DNA of 64,000 nt, taken from Epiperipatus broadwayi. Lineage: Eukaryota > Onychophora > Udeonychophora > Euonychophora > Peripatidae. This document shows positions 26,395 to 38,079 of this stretch, in pieces. How positions within the stretch are numbered: position 1 is the stretch's first letter; every line of letters starts with the position of its first letter. The position numbers were made by a program, and so were the translations under genes. The stretch covers positions 1,050,001 through 1,114,000 of the forward strand of contig JAQFVV010012672.1 in the NCBI GenBank assembly GCA_028023455.1, written 5' to 3'. Under the pieces are notes generated by a model that was not told where the DNA came from, searched no databases, and saw only the letters and a program-made list of their open reading frames with translations.

Positions 26395-27639
26395 TTGTTT
26401 CAGCCATACTCCCCTTTATATAGCCCATTGAAAACAAAAGAATACCAATAAATTATTTCTCAAATTAAACTTCTTAAAATAAACTAAAATTAATCAATAG
26501 TGATAGAGTTATAATTAAATTTTATTTTTGAATTAAACAATAAAATATCAATAAAAATAAAAACTTATTTTATACTTAGAAAATGAAGTTTTTAAATTAA
26601 AGCAATATAATTAATGTAAACATATTTATAAAAAAACCATATAGTTAAGGATGTAATAATGATCTTAAATTTATAATACAAATTTGTTTTCTTGAATCTT
26701 AAAAAGCAGATCTTTGGATTGAATAATATGAATAAGTTTCAAATTATTTATTTTGTATATTTTAGTGAATCTTAATTTTTATAAAAGTATCCAATAACAG
26801 TAGCATTATAATGTACATTTTTATAGTCCATGATGTGTTTGAGTAAAAAGGAATGAATTCAAGTAAGTCTATTTACATGGAATCAAAGTTAAAGAAGAAT
26901 TAATTCAAATTTTAAACTTCAAACTGCTAAGATATGCAGAGAAAAATTAGAAATGTTGAACATTTTCTCAGCATGTTATTGATACATATAATTATAATGA
27001 TTACTATGACATCATTAAATGTATGTTGATTGGATAAAATATCCACGTTTATTTATTGAGAATAATAATGGAGATATTGAGTTGGTTCTGTAAATAAAAA
27101 CTTTCATTTTATGGTTTTTTTTAATATTTTTTGATATTAGATTTCTGAGATAACCATTTATGTGTTTATATTAAGTTTTCATTTTGAAGACTATAGAGGA
27201 ATTATATAAGAAAGTAAATTATCAGAAAATGGATTAATTCATCTTAAGTATTTATAGTTGTGAGGAAGATTGTTGTATGGCTGAAATTAAGTACACAAAA
27301 AATAGATTATTATTTATATATATTAATTAAAGTGAATTGTAAAAGCTATCACCAGTTTTCAATGCATTTACAGATATATATGTAAATGTATATGCTGCAT
27401 TCATCTATCTATGAGGATGCCTGTTGTTATTATCTTCATATAACTGAATAAAAACACTGGAAAAAAGATTTTATGGGAGAGATATTAATAACAAGCAATC
27501 TCAAATGAATAATATTAACAGCAAGCAATCTCATACATAGATAAACCCAAGATGCATATTTATAGCATTTACCTACTTATATGCATATGTAAGTAGATAT
27601 TTTTTTCCCTGATTACTAATTTCTTGTTTTTTTAATTAG
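26395..27639. other. Intron sequence, nothing identified
   Basis: AT-rich DNA up to exon c. A short near-duplicate, AACAAGCAATCTCAAATGAATAATATTAACAG../AGCAAGCAATCTCA, lies near 27490-27530. No other feature. Confidence 0.45.
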
Positions 27640-27747
27640 TCTTTGGAAATTTCAAGACAGGATCTTCAAACTAATATAAAATCTTTGGAAAAAGAAAGAG
27701 ACAGTGAAAAAGTAAAAACAGAAGAGTTAAATCAAAAATTGTTTAAG
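27640..27747 (+). CDS. GCC2: GCC2 exon c (36 codons, phase 0/0)
   Basis: Internal exon reading SLEISRQDLQTNIKSLEKER and ending TEELNQKLFK. The acceptor is TTTTTTTAATTAG and the donor AAG|GTAAAT. Coiled coil rich in Glu and Lys. It corresponds to the GCC2 region after the LEVQI segment. Here the protein is about 18 residues shorter than the human one, but exons d-e are about 18 residues longer, so the overall spacing to the EIADYE landmark is kept. For that reason I do not infer a missed exon between c and d. This exon was too short to appear as a long ORF and was found from the splice sites and coding character. Confidence 0.85.
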
Positions 27748-28800
27748 GTAAATAATTTGATTCTTACAGAAATGTAAAATTTGAATCTTTTATCTATTTT
27801 TTAAAGTCATCAGTTTGTGACCATTTGCTAAGACTACACAACTATATGTACATAATTTTAGTATTATTAATATTTTTTTTTGCAATAAAAAAAAAACAAC
27901 ACATTTTTATTTATTTTTAGAAAATAGTAATAGTAAAGCAGTATATAACTTCTTTAGGATACATTTAACCTACTTTAACTAGTGCTTTAGATTTACCTCT
28001 TCAGTTTAGAACAAAATTATGCAATTATTAAGTAAATCAAGAAATGCTAGAAGCTTGGCAGTGTTATCAGACATGTGCTATTGGTTTCTGATTAAATGAA
28101 TTTTTTTAATAAGAGGCTTTGACTCAACTGATATTTATATAAATAAGTGTAAAAAAAAAGGAAAATACTATAGTCCAGTGAGAAGAAATGAAATATCCTT
28201 AATTATTCAGAAATATTACCAAATTCACCAACTTTCTTCATTTTGCTGTAATATCTTATATAAATCCAATTTATCCACTACTTGGAACACTTTTTAGAAA
28301 AAAACCTTCTATTGTACCTATATGCATACGCAATCTTATGTTTCGACTGTCCTGCCGTCTTCTTCAGAGCTACAATACAATGAACAACATAAAATACATA
28401 AATATATAAATAATACCATAAAAAATGTAATCAGAATTACTGAAATAATAATAAATAAAATGAAATAACATAAAATATAGCAAAACATAATAAAACAAAT
28501 AAATATAATAAAACCCAAATAAAATAATTCAGTTAATATAAAATATACAATATAAAATAAATATAAATTATACATATGTATTCCTGATTGTATACATATA
28601 TATTCATGAACAATTATTAATTTAAATATATTATTTTTTTTTTTTTTTTTTTTAATAATCTCCTAATTACTTCTATTCCTTATAAACTTAAACTTTAGTT
28701 TTATTAGTTCCACCTTAATAAAAAAACTTAAATTTTATTAACTTACCCAATTTTACTTTAAATTTTTTTTAAAATAATTTTTTTTTTTTTTGTGATGTGA
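27748..28800. other. Intron sequence with simple-sequence A/T block
   Basis: No gene. Near 28345 the - strand reads AGCTCTGAAGAAGACGGCAG then GACAGTCGAAAC, a motif style often found in LINE/Penelope-type repeats. 28385-28800 is a low-complexity block (TAAAATA units and T runs) abutting the polyA end of the LINE. Confidence 0.4.
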
Positions 28801-31800
28801 TGCATTGTGACTTTTCCTTATACAGAATCAGGAAACTCAGCAACTATGCCCAGAAAATACCTGTTAGCCATTTTAACTTCCGTTTCCATTCCCCGCCCTA
28901 AGTTTTCCCATATTCTACTCCATATCAACTCACTTTGTTTATATTTATTCTTCCACAACTTCATTATTTGTATCTTTTCTGCTTTCGGGTATTTACATTC
29001 AATTAACAGATGCATAATATTTTCTTCCTTGCACAACTTGCAGACTAAATCACTCACATTTTTCCATTTATATATATATTCCTTTGTTGCTAAAGATCCC
29101 GTTTGAACCTTAAACAGTAAATTACTTTTCTTGTTATTATCATAAATTAACTCACACCCAATATTCTGTTTAACTCTCTATATATTTAAACTCTTGTTAC
29201 TCTCCATATTAGTTCCCCATCTCTCCAACTCCCTATTCTTTATTAATGCATCTATTCTTCTATCCCATTTGTTAACACTATAACACTCAACAATTCTCCT
29301 AACACAATCATCCAACCTTTTGTACAAGTATACTGGTATAAATTCTTTATCCATATCATTTTACCTTTCTCACCCATCTTGTTGCCTGCCTTTATTCATA
29401 ACCCAAATTAAATACTATTTTGGCTATTCTTTTATTATCCATAAATTGCAATCTACCAAACATTTTCATTTTGCCTTTTGCATCTTTCGTATAAAGACTT
29501 GGCCATCCCATTTCTCCTTGAATTGCTTCCTTTGCTGTCCACGCATCTTCATCTAATGTATGTCTTCTTATTTCTCTTTGTAGTTTTTCTAAGTAATCTA
29601 ATACCCCTTTAGTAACACATAACACGTCATTACTATATGTCAACCTTGCTACTGCCACTCCCTTTCCATACAATTTTAGCTATATCATACTTATTTATAT
29701 AATTTATCAAACCTTTTCTTATCTTTGCTTAATTTATCAATTTTTTTTCCCATTCATCCAATTTCTCTGATTACTTAAGACTATTCCCATATAGTTATTT
29801 CTATTCACCACACATAACTTTATATCCCCCAATAAAATTTTCTGTTTTTTCTTTCCTCAGTATTAATGATCATTACTTTTGATTTTTCTTCACTAAATTT
29901 AATCCCCATTTCTTCTCCCACCCTTGCACATGTCCTCAGCATAACTTCCATATTTTCTCTTCTTTTCTGTACACAAAAAAACATCATCCACAAATAAAAG
30001 ACCTGACAATGTATATACTCCCTTGCCACCTATTAATGGTATATTTACCCCTCTTTCTAGTCTTTCTATTGCTCTCTCCATTTCTCTCAAATACAATAAA
30101 AACAAGATAGGTGATGACATAAGGCATCCTTGCCTTAGTCCCACCCCATTTTTAACTTTAACAGATGCTATATTCCCTAATTGATATGTATAGTAATTTC
30201 TTAATAATATCCACTAAAGCTCCATCCATTCCCAAATTTTCTAAACTTGCCCATAATCTATTTTTATTTACTCTACCATACGCCTTCTCTATAACCCATA
30301 TATAACTCTACAAGTATTCCTACTCATATTCATAAGTTAAGTAACTACAAATAAACTATCTCCTATATGCCTATCTGATCAAAAACCTCCTTGCATTTCT
30401 CTCACTGTATTATTTTTTTTTCATCCATTTTTGCAACCCTTCCAGCCACCATATATGAGAAAACTTTATATAACCCTGATGTTACCACTATTGGTCTAGA
30501 ATTGTTTTGTTTTCTATAATCCTTACTCTTTCCTTTAAATAGTCGCCTTACTCTTGTATTACTCCAACTACCTGGAAAATCTCTCTTTTGTGCCATCTTA
30601 TTAAAACATGATAATAATTTTAATTTTGTCCTATGCCCTAAATTCATTATCATCTCTGCTGCCCATCCATCCAATCCTTACCTACCTCATTCAGTTCACT
30701 TTATGTAAACCTAATATTCCCATTATTATATACTTTCATGTTTGCTAATACTCTGTCCTTCACATCTAACATCTTTTTTATATCCATTACATATATATTT
30801 AAGATTATCTCTAATTCTTCTCTAGAGCTACACTTTATTCCCTCAACTACTAGTAATACTGTTTCTCCCCTACATTCCTTTTAATGTATTTCCAAAATTT
30901 TTTACTCCCAACTCTTCCACTTTTATTAATATCCTCCAATAATTTACTATTCGATTTCATTCTCTCTATATAATTATCTATTTTAGCCAACTTCTTTTTT
31001 TCTAAGTACTTTTCCCATTTAGCATTAACATCTTTTTAGGTTTCTTTGTTCTTAATAGCACACATATATTCTCTGCATGATTTTTTCCTCTCTTTTACAT
31101 TTTTACTATTACTTTTTATTATTATTATTATTTTTTCCTATTATTTTTATTCTTCTGAATATTGTCACCTAAAACCTTATTTGCCACTTTTTCTATTTCA
31201 TCACACCAGTCCTTACACTCATCCCCAACCAACTCTTCCATGGTTTTTTCAACTTTTATTTTATACTCTTCTAACGTATTCTTATCATTCACTCTCCATC
31301 CACATCTTTTACTATCCTTTGTCATTTTATTACTATTTTCCATCACATTACTAACCACTTTTATTATAAAGAAGTTATTATCATTATTACATACTCTCTC
31401 TTCATTATCAAATACCTTAATTTTTCATACTTTACTCATTCCCTCTTTCTCTACTAATACATAATCTATTGTGTGGAATGTATTATTTCTAGACCATGTG
31501 TATTGTCTTCATAAATGTTTGATAAATTTTCAATGCTTACATTCACTCTCTGACAAAAATTCTTCAAAAGCTGTCCATTCTTATTACCTACATCATCAAT
31601 TTCTTCAATATGACCATTCATATTTCCTATTACCATTATTCTCTTACCATTTTCTTTGAATCCTTAACTAGGCATTCATACATGCTACTGTTCCACTCCA
31701 TTATAGTTTGACTATCTCCAGTGGCTATATACACTATAGCCATCATCCATTCTTGTTTTCCTAACCTTATCTCAAACCACAAATGTTCTTGACATTTAAC

Positions 31801-32650
31801 AATACTTAAATATTTTTTCGACATAACTCCTATACCACCACCCTTTTTTTCTTTATATTTATACCCTGTCATTTTAAGTTTTCCAGAATAGGTTCTTCTC
31901 TTAGATGTGTTTCCACTACTGCTATTACCTCATTAATTACTTTGTTTAATTTCAGCCACTTTTCTGGTTTCCTACCACCTTGCGTATTCAAATACCCTAT
32001 TTTAACAATTCTTTCCTAACTACTCTTTTATAAATTCTTTTCTCTCCATTACATTTATAAATAATTTGCTTATCATTACTTTTACAGACCATTCCCTCCA
32101 CTATGTTTACATCTAAATCAGCTACCCTTTGATTATTTCCTACATCGAGTCCATTCTTTTTTCTGATAATACTGCCATTATCTTATATCCTAGTTTTCTC
32201 TATTGCATATTATTTAAATTAACTATATCTATAATAACTACAACACTTTATTTATATATATACACTTTAACTTTTATTATAATTATTATACATTTATGTT
32301 ATACTCTTATAAATTTATGTTGTACTATTTTATATGTAAATATTACGCTAAGTTATTTTTTATATACAACACATAATTTATTTATAAGTAATTTTCTCTT
32401 TATATATTTTTTCTCTATGTATCTTTTTTAAGAACTATATCTATACTAATGTCATCCTAATCCCAGAATCCTATTAAATTTTGGTTTTATCATTGTTATT
32501 AGTATTGTTTCTTTTATTTTTCTTTCTTTAATATTGTCTGTATGTAACATCATTTTTATTGAACTTTGTGTAAATTTTTGTTCTGTTTCCTTCATATGTA
32601 TATATATCGGTGAATTATTATCTGACATGTTGGCTTCATTGTTCACATGC
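28801..32650 (-). pseudogene. Nearly full-length non-LTR retrotransposon (LINE), degenerate
   Basis: Read on the - strand: a short N-terminal piece at 32646-32452; AP-endonuclease from about 32010 (YLNTQGGRKPEKWLKLNKVI, KKGGGIGVMSKKYLSI, then VIGNMNGHIEE near 31630, where the usual catalytic Asp of G-D-x-N is Asn); reverse transcriptase at 30674-30402 (SRPIVVTSGLYKVFSYMVAG) and 30144-29899 (GLRQGCLMSSPILF, LLFVDDVFL in place of the usual F/Y-A-D-D); a C-terminal C-x2-C...H-x4-C zinc knuckle (CKLCKEENIMHLLIEC) near 29045; then a stop, a CACATCAC motif and a polyA tail at 28800. Frameshifts separate these blocks. Antisense in GCC2 intron c-d. Confidence 0.85.
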
Positions 32651-33164
32651 TGGTTATAGGTTTATGGTGGAGAGTGAAGTTAGTCTTTTAGGTGCCTTAG
32701 TCACACATAGCTTCAGATATGGCAATTGGAGTTCTGAGTTCATTTTCTAGATGATCATGTCTAACATGGTAGGATCAAAACATAAGAGATCAGCTGACAC
32801 TATAGAATGTTTTAAGTAGAATCAAATAGACAGCAATTAAATGATTTTTAGTTGGTTTTACATAGACCCACTGCTTGTTGTTAGACTCATCCAGGAAATT
32901 AAATAATCTCCTTAATCAGCAAACCAGTGATTAAAATATTTTTATTCAGATAAGCCAGCAAATTTAAATTAATTATGAAATTCCAAATTTAATTACATTA
33001 ACTAAAATTTTTTCAGACAACAATACTTAATACAAATAAAATTATATTTTTGTTAAATTCTTAATTAAAATGAACTAATTAAAATCGATAAAGAAACTTT
33101 TACATTAAGTATTGTTTCTGGAGTATAAAAAATTATTTTACTGAAAAAATAATAAAATCGGTAA
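32651..33164. other. Intron sequence, nothing identified
   Basis: AT-rich stretch between the LINE 5' end and the small TIR element. No feature recognised. Confidence 0.5.
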
Positions 33165-33349
33165 CAAAGTTCAGTAGTTTTCTATTCTATCATGTCAGCT
33201 GTTTAGATGGTGCTATTTATATGCAAAAGCACATAAATATGCTGTTTATGTGGCTACTGCCTTCTAGGTCTATAGATCTATACCAAAAAGCACAGAAAGA
33301 GGCCGTTTAATACGCGGCAGCCGATAGAATAAAAAAGTACTCAAAGTTA
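33165..33349. mobile_element. 169-bp MITE with near-perfect 8-bp target duplication
   Basis: The element is 33173-33341. The ends AGTAGTTTTCTATTCTATC and (inverse) AGTACTTTTTTATTCTATC match 17 of 19. Flanking 8-mers are CAAAGTTC (33165-33172) and CAAAGTTA (33342-33349). Inside is the hairpin ATTTATATGCAAAAGCACAT.. (33215-33238), and the body is an inverse copy of 58460-58594. A minimal deletion derivative of the same family as 42886-44780. Confidence 0.75.
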
Positions 33350-33759
33350 ATTTTTTTTGAAAAAAATTTGTTACATTGAAATAGACTAAGCTAACTTTAA
33401 AACTTTTTACTATTAGTATGTACATGTATATGCAGAATACCGCACTCACAAAAAACACAACTTAAATAAATAAAAAAAAAACACAACTCATATTAAAATT
33501 AAGTTTGCTTAGCCAACTCTAATACTGATATATAAATTAATATTAAGATAGGCAAAACATCTCAATATATATATATACTTTGTTTATTATTTATTATCTT
33601 GTTTGTAATGAATTTATTTAATTTTTGTATAATAAAATTGAATTTTAAAAATATTTAATATATTTATTTTACATAAAAAGAAAAAAATTGACAAATTTAA
33701 TTTTAAAATTATCTAATGGCCTCCAATGCATGAGTTAATTTAGTTTCTTTGTTAAATAG

Positions 33760-33852
33760 CTTCAGCAAACAATGCAAGAACTCGAGGGTCAATTGAAAAA
33801 GGAACAAGATCAATTGAAAGTTATACAGCAGGAATTGGAAGCAACACAACAG
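33760..33852 (+). CDS. GCC2: GCC2 exon d (31 codons, phase 0/0)
   Basis: Internal exon reading LQQTMQELEGQLKKEQDQLK and ending QELEATQQ. The acceptor is TTTGTTAAATAG and the donor CAG|GTTTCA. The start is nearly identical to human GCC2 LQKTMQELE, one of the best landmarks in the gene. The donor GTTTCA is weak at +3 to +5, so alternative splice choice here is possible. The composition (Gln, Glu, Lys, Leu) is continuous coiled coil. The upstream intron carries the 28.8-32.6 kb antisense LINE; the downstream intron carries a palindromic element and an RTE LINE. Confidence 0.87.
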
Positions 33853-34776
33853 GTTTCATTATTATTTGACAAATATATTATTACTCTTAATTTTTATGTT
33901 GTCTTCTATAAATGTTTCTGTTTAAGAAGGGAAAAAAGATCAGTATTTTGGGAGGCAGAGAGAAATTGAATTAAAACTAAAGTAAAAAGCTTATAATCAT
34001 AATATTTAATAGTTTTGTTATTATCAATAACATGAAAGATATTATATTGAATATTTTTATTGCTGATATGTTCTTCATGGAGAGTATATACTTTTAACTT
34101 ATATGATTCATTTCATTTCTTAAGACATAAAACAAAAACATGTAGAGTATAATCGTAATAATCATTAGCAGCTGCCACTAAGTTATAGAATAACTTGCAC
34201 TTTTTACACAAAATTATTTTATTAATGCTTTAACACATTTTTAATTTTTTTCTCCTAATGTTAAAGTAAGTCATTTTTCAGCTGTATTTTTTTTTTAATG
34301 TTTTCATATTCAGTGAATAATTTTTCTGGTAAATATTTTTTGACTATTTTTATTCATTTCTAAGCATTTTTTAATATTTTCAAAAAGTCATTGAAAAAAT
34401 AAAAATGGTTAGTTAGAATGGTAAAAGAAAGTCTTTACAATTAAAATATTTAAAGTTATTTAAGCACAGTTGAATTTATCTTCGAATTAATGTCTTCCTC
34501 CTTGCATTTTTCACAGGTTTTTATTAAAATGTCTTATTGTTTGAACTGTATAGAAATCTTCCTCAGAGATTTTTTTTTCTCCTTTATTTATAAATACTTT
34601 AATTTATTGTGAAATGTGCAAGGTATCAATTTTGTTTATGCAATTTGTTACTGACATTAAATGAAATAAATTTACATCATAATGTGATTTTTTTGATGCA
34701 GTAATAAAAAAGTCAAGTTAAAAAACAAAACAATAATGTTTATGTTTAAATTTTGAAACAAACATATTATCCTTTA
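33853..34776. other. Intron sequence, nothing identified
   Basis: AT-rich DNA after exon d. No feature recognised. Confidence 0.5.
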
Positions 34777-35821
34777 TTTAGATAATTATAATAAATTGAA
34801 AGTATGCTAGCCTTTCTCACATGCGCAATTATAACAGAGAAAGCCAATCAGATTTTAAACAGATATCTAATAAATAATCAAGCTTAGACACGAGACAGAG
34901 ATTTTGATAGAAAAGGTTGATACCACTTTTTCTAAACTTAACTTTTATATATATAAGCCAGTCTTAAGCATCTTAGCCCGAAAGCTTTAAATATATAAAC
35001 AAATACAATTATCATTTATTGTGTTATAAATATAATATATTACGGCACGAAATCTCAGATTTACTATACCGCAATTTTCATAGCAGCAACGTTTGTAAAC
35101 AATATTTATCTAAATCACATGTTGAAAATTGATAATAAACAATATTTATCTAAATCGCATGTTGAAAATTGTTAATAAACAATATTTATCTAAATCGCAT
35201 GTTGAAAATTGATAATATATTGAAAGTATGCTAGCCTTTCTCACATGCGCAATTATAACAGAGAAAGCCAATCAGATTTTAAACAGATATCTAATAAATA
35301 ATCAAGCTTAGACAAAATCTCTGTCTCGTGTCTAAGCTTGATTATTTATTAGATATCTGTTTAAAATCTGATTGGCTTTCTCTGTTATAATTGCGCATGT
35401 GAGAAAGGCTAGCATACTTTCAATTTATTATCAATTTTCAACATGCGATTTAGATAAATATTGTTTACAAACGTTGCTGCTATGAAAATTGTGGTATAGT
35501 AAATCTGAGATTTCGTGCCGTAATATATTATATTTATAACACAATGAATGATAATTGTATTTGTTTATATATTTAAAGCTTTCGGGCTAAGATGCTTAAG
35601 ACTGGCTTATATATATAAAAGTTAAGTTTAGAAAAGGTGGTATCAACCTTTTCTATCAAAATCTCTGTCTCGTGTCTAAGCTTGATTATTTATTAGATAT
35701 CTGTTTAAAATCTGATTGGCTTTCTCTGTTATAATTGCGCATGTGAGAAAGGCTAGCATACTTTCAATTTATTATCAATTTTCAACATGCGATTTAGATA
35801 AATATTGTTTAGATAATTATA
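34777..35821. repeat. 1.0-kb palindromic element with 14-bp direct repeats
   Basis: The direct repeat TTTAGATAATTATA flanks it at 34777-34790 and 35808-35821. The arms (34791-35313 and 35330-35807) are near-identical inverted copies around a 16-nt spacer. Each arm is modular: a 110-bp module with CTAGCCTTTCTCACATGCGC occurs twice per arm (near 34800 and 35220 on the left, 35315 and 35660 on the right), bounding a 190-bp module. The left arm holds three tandem 40-bp units; the right arm has single units. No ORF of note. Confidence 0.8.
35097..35216 (+). repeat. Three tandem 40-bp units inside the palindrome
   Basis: Units beginning AAACAATATTTATCTAAATC start at 35097, 35137 and 35177, differing at two or three positions (CACATG/CGCATG, GATAAT/GTTAAT). 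The corresponding place in the other arm has one unit, so the expansion came after the palindrome formed. Confidence 0.85.
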
Positions 35822-38050
35822 GAAAAAAAGTTTCTTTATGGAGATATTTTTGTCTTCTTCATTCGTCAAATATAAGGTGTAAATTATTATTAGAAATACT
35901 GATAGGAAAATGATCGAATCACTTTTTTTTGGTGATATAAAAATATTTTATAATCTTTTTATGTGCATTTAATTTTATTTATTAAAACTGTCAGTTGTTT
36001 TTTTTTTAATTATTTATACATATATAGAGAGGTAATATGAAAAATTATTTTATGTGTATTTAAACCAAATTAGGATTGACCTTATAAGATTTAAAACACC
36101 AATATTAAATATTAGTCATAGTTACATTCTTACTTAACCAATTAAAAGAATTCATTTCATTAAAAGTTATTATTATATAAAGTGGCTAATAGAATTTTTT
36201 AACATTGAGAATAGCATAAGTTAGCATTACACATTCTTTTGAATTTACTGATTTATTCACACATTTTTTTTGCTAGGTTAATAAGTTCTTAAAAAAATAA
36301 AAATTAAATTAAAAAGATGGCATACTCATCATTTCCAATAAAATATATATTCTCAGTGTCAATATATATATATTGAAGATGATATACTATAAGCTGAGAT
36401 TGTCGCCAATATTTATTTATATATTTGATAATGGTATTTAAATTTTAAAGTTTTAACTTTAGTTTCATTTTATTACATATAAATATATATATTATACATC
36501 TTTCTTTTTTTTTCTTTAAATACTTGTAACATAGAGAAAGTTGTGAATATATATGTAAAATTAAACAAGTGAATTTTTGATAGATGCAGTTTAGTCATAT
36601 AAGAATGTAATATGAACTAAATGATACTTTTGCAGATGAGGTAAGAAAAAAAAATACAGGTAGGTTTAATTTTTTTTAATAGTATCTTGAGAAGAAAAAA
36701 AAATTAGCAAAACAACTAGGAAAGTAATAGATCAAAACCTCTCAAGTAGCACATTTGTCAAATTGAAATCTATATGAATTAAAAAAATATTTGTTTATTA
36801 AAGACAATTTGGTCAATGTAACTACAATAGTAGAGCTTGCTTTCTTAAACTAAAACTGAAAATTGCAAATTTAGGATTAGAATATATATTCTTAAAGACC
36901 TACATCCGGAATAAAATAATGGAACTATCTTATATGTTGACACTTTTAGATTCCCTTATTTGGCTAGCTATTTTTACGCCCTCTTTACAAGGAGTTTGGT
37001 TTAATTAATATGGAATTTTGCTCTTTCACATGCTTTATTAAGATTAGAATTTTTTTAAAATTCACCTACATATTTTCACATTTAATTAGATATATTGAAG
37101 ACAGATGGGACAGATGTATTAAAGAAGACTTCGACAGTCAAAACTATTGTTTATTTTTTGGAAGTTAGAATATAATAAAATATTGTATTTGAATTGTAAG
37201 TACATAGAAGAGTTGTTGGTATTGTTTATTTATATTAGAGAATACTTAGCTTGAAAGAGATATACTTAATATTTGATTCAAAATATGATTATCAGATCTC
37301 ATGGTTAGATTTTGAAAAAATAGTGCCGAATTAATAATATTTTACAAGTGCAGTAGTACAATTAAGAAGGCGTCTCATTAAGTAATAGATGCGCATTTTT
37401 AGCCAGGCCCATGATGTGGGTTTGAATCTTGACTAGTTAAAATTGAAAATTTTTTATATCTTTGTAGATTAGCAATTATAGAAGATGGACATGAAAACTA
37501 AAGATTAGATTGAATTACAATCTATCATTCTGGTGCTAAAATTTCATATATCTAACCATTCATTTATTATTTTAATAATAAAATTTTTAAGTGTATTTTT
37601 TTTTGTCATTGATTATTTGAATCACACTGATCATTATTCACTTGATTTATATTTAATAAAGGAACTGAAAGGAGACTCTTTGATTCTTCTTTGAGAGCTT
37701 AAAGAAACTAAGCCACAAATTTTTAATGTTCACTCCATACTTTCTTATTGTTGTAGTTGGTATTACTATGTGATTATTCATATGGCAAATGAACATGGAT
37801 GGGCTGCTTATCAACATGTATCAACCAGCATGATGAGTTTATTATTTTTGTTCTTCTGAGTTTAAGATCAAGAAACACCATGATTTTCCTCTTAGTTGCA
37901 TGATAGTTCTTAAGTGAAATATCAGTTGACTTTTCTTGAAGGCAGGATGAATATTTGTGTAAATGGGTCTTTTTTTTTTGTTGTTAGGAATTTTTAGCAC
38001 GACAGACAAAACAAATTTATGGTCCTTATTTCCAGGAGGCTTTAAAGTCA
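35822..38050. other. Intron sequence, tRNA-like B-box trace only
   Basis: Mostly AT-rich. At 37405-37435 GTGGGTTTGAATCTTGAC resembles a tRNA T-arm/B box and may be a SINE scrap. No other signal. Confidence 0.35.
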
Positions 38051-38079
38051 CCATCCAAAGCAGCATTTTGTGACTGAAG

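Noticed and set aside
28807-32431. Several + strand open frames of 60-100 codons
   Set aside because: They are shadows of the - strand LINE: hydrophobic, Ser/Tyr/Phe-rich translations of antisense coding sequence.
27748-33759. A missing small exon between c and d (human is 18 residues longer there)
   Set aside because: Exons d-e are longer by the same amount, phases are compatible, and no exon-like sequence with splice sites was seen.
35097-35216. CRISPR-like array
   Set aside because: The 40-bp units are directly tandem without spacers, in an animal intron.
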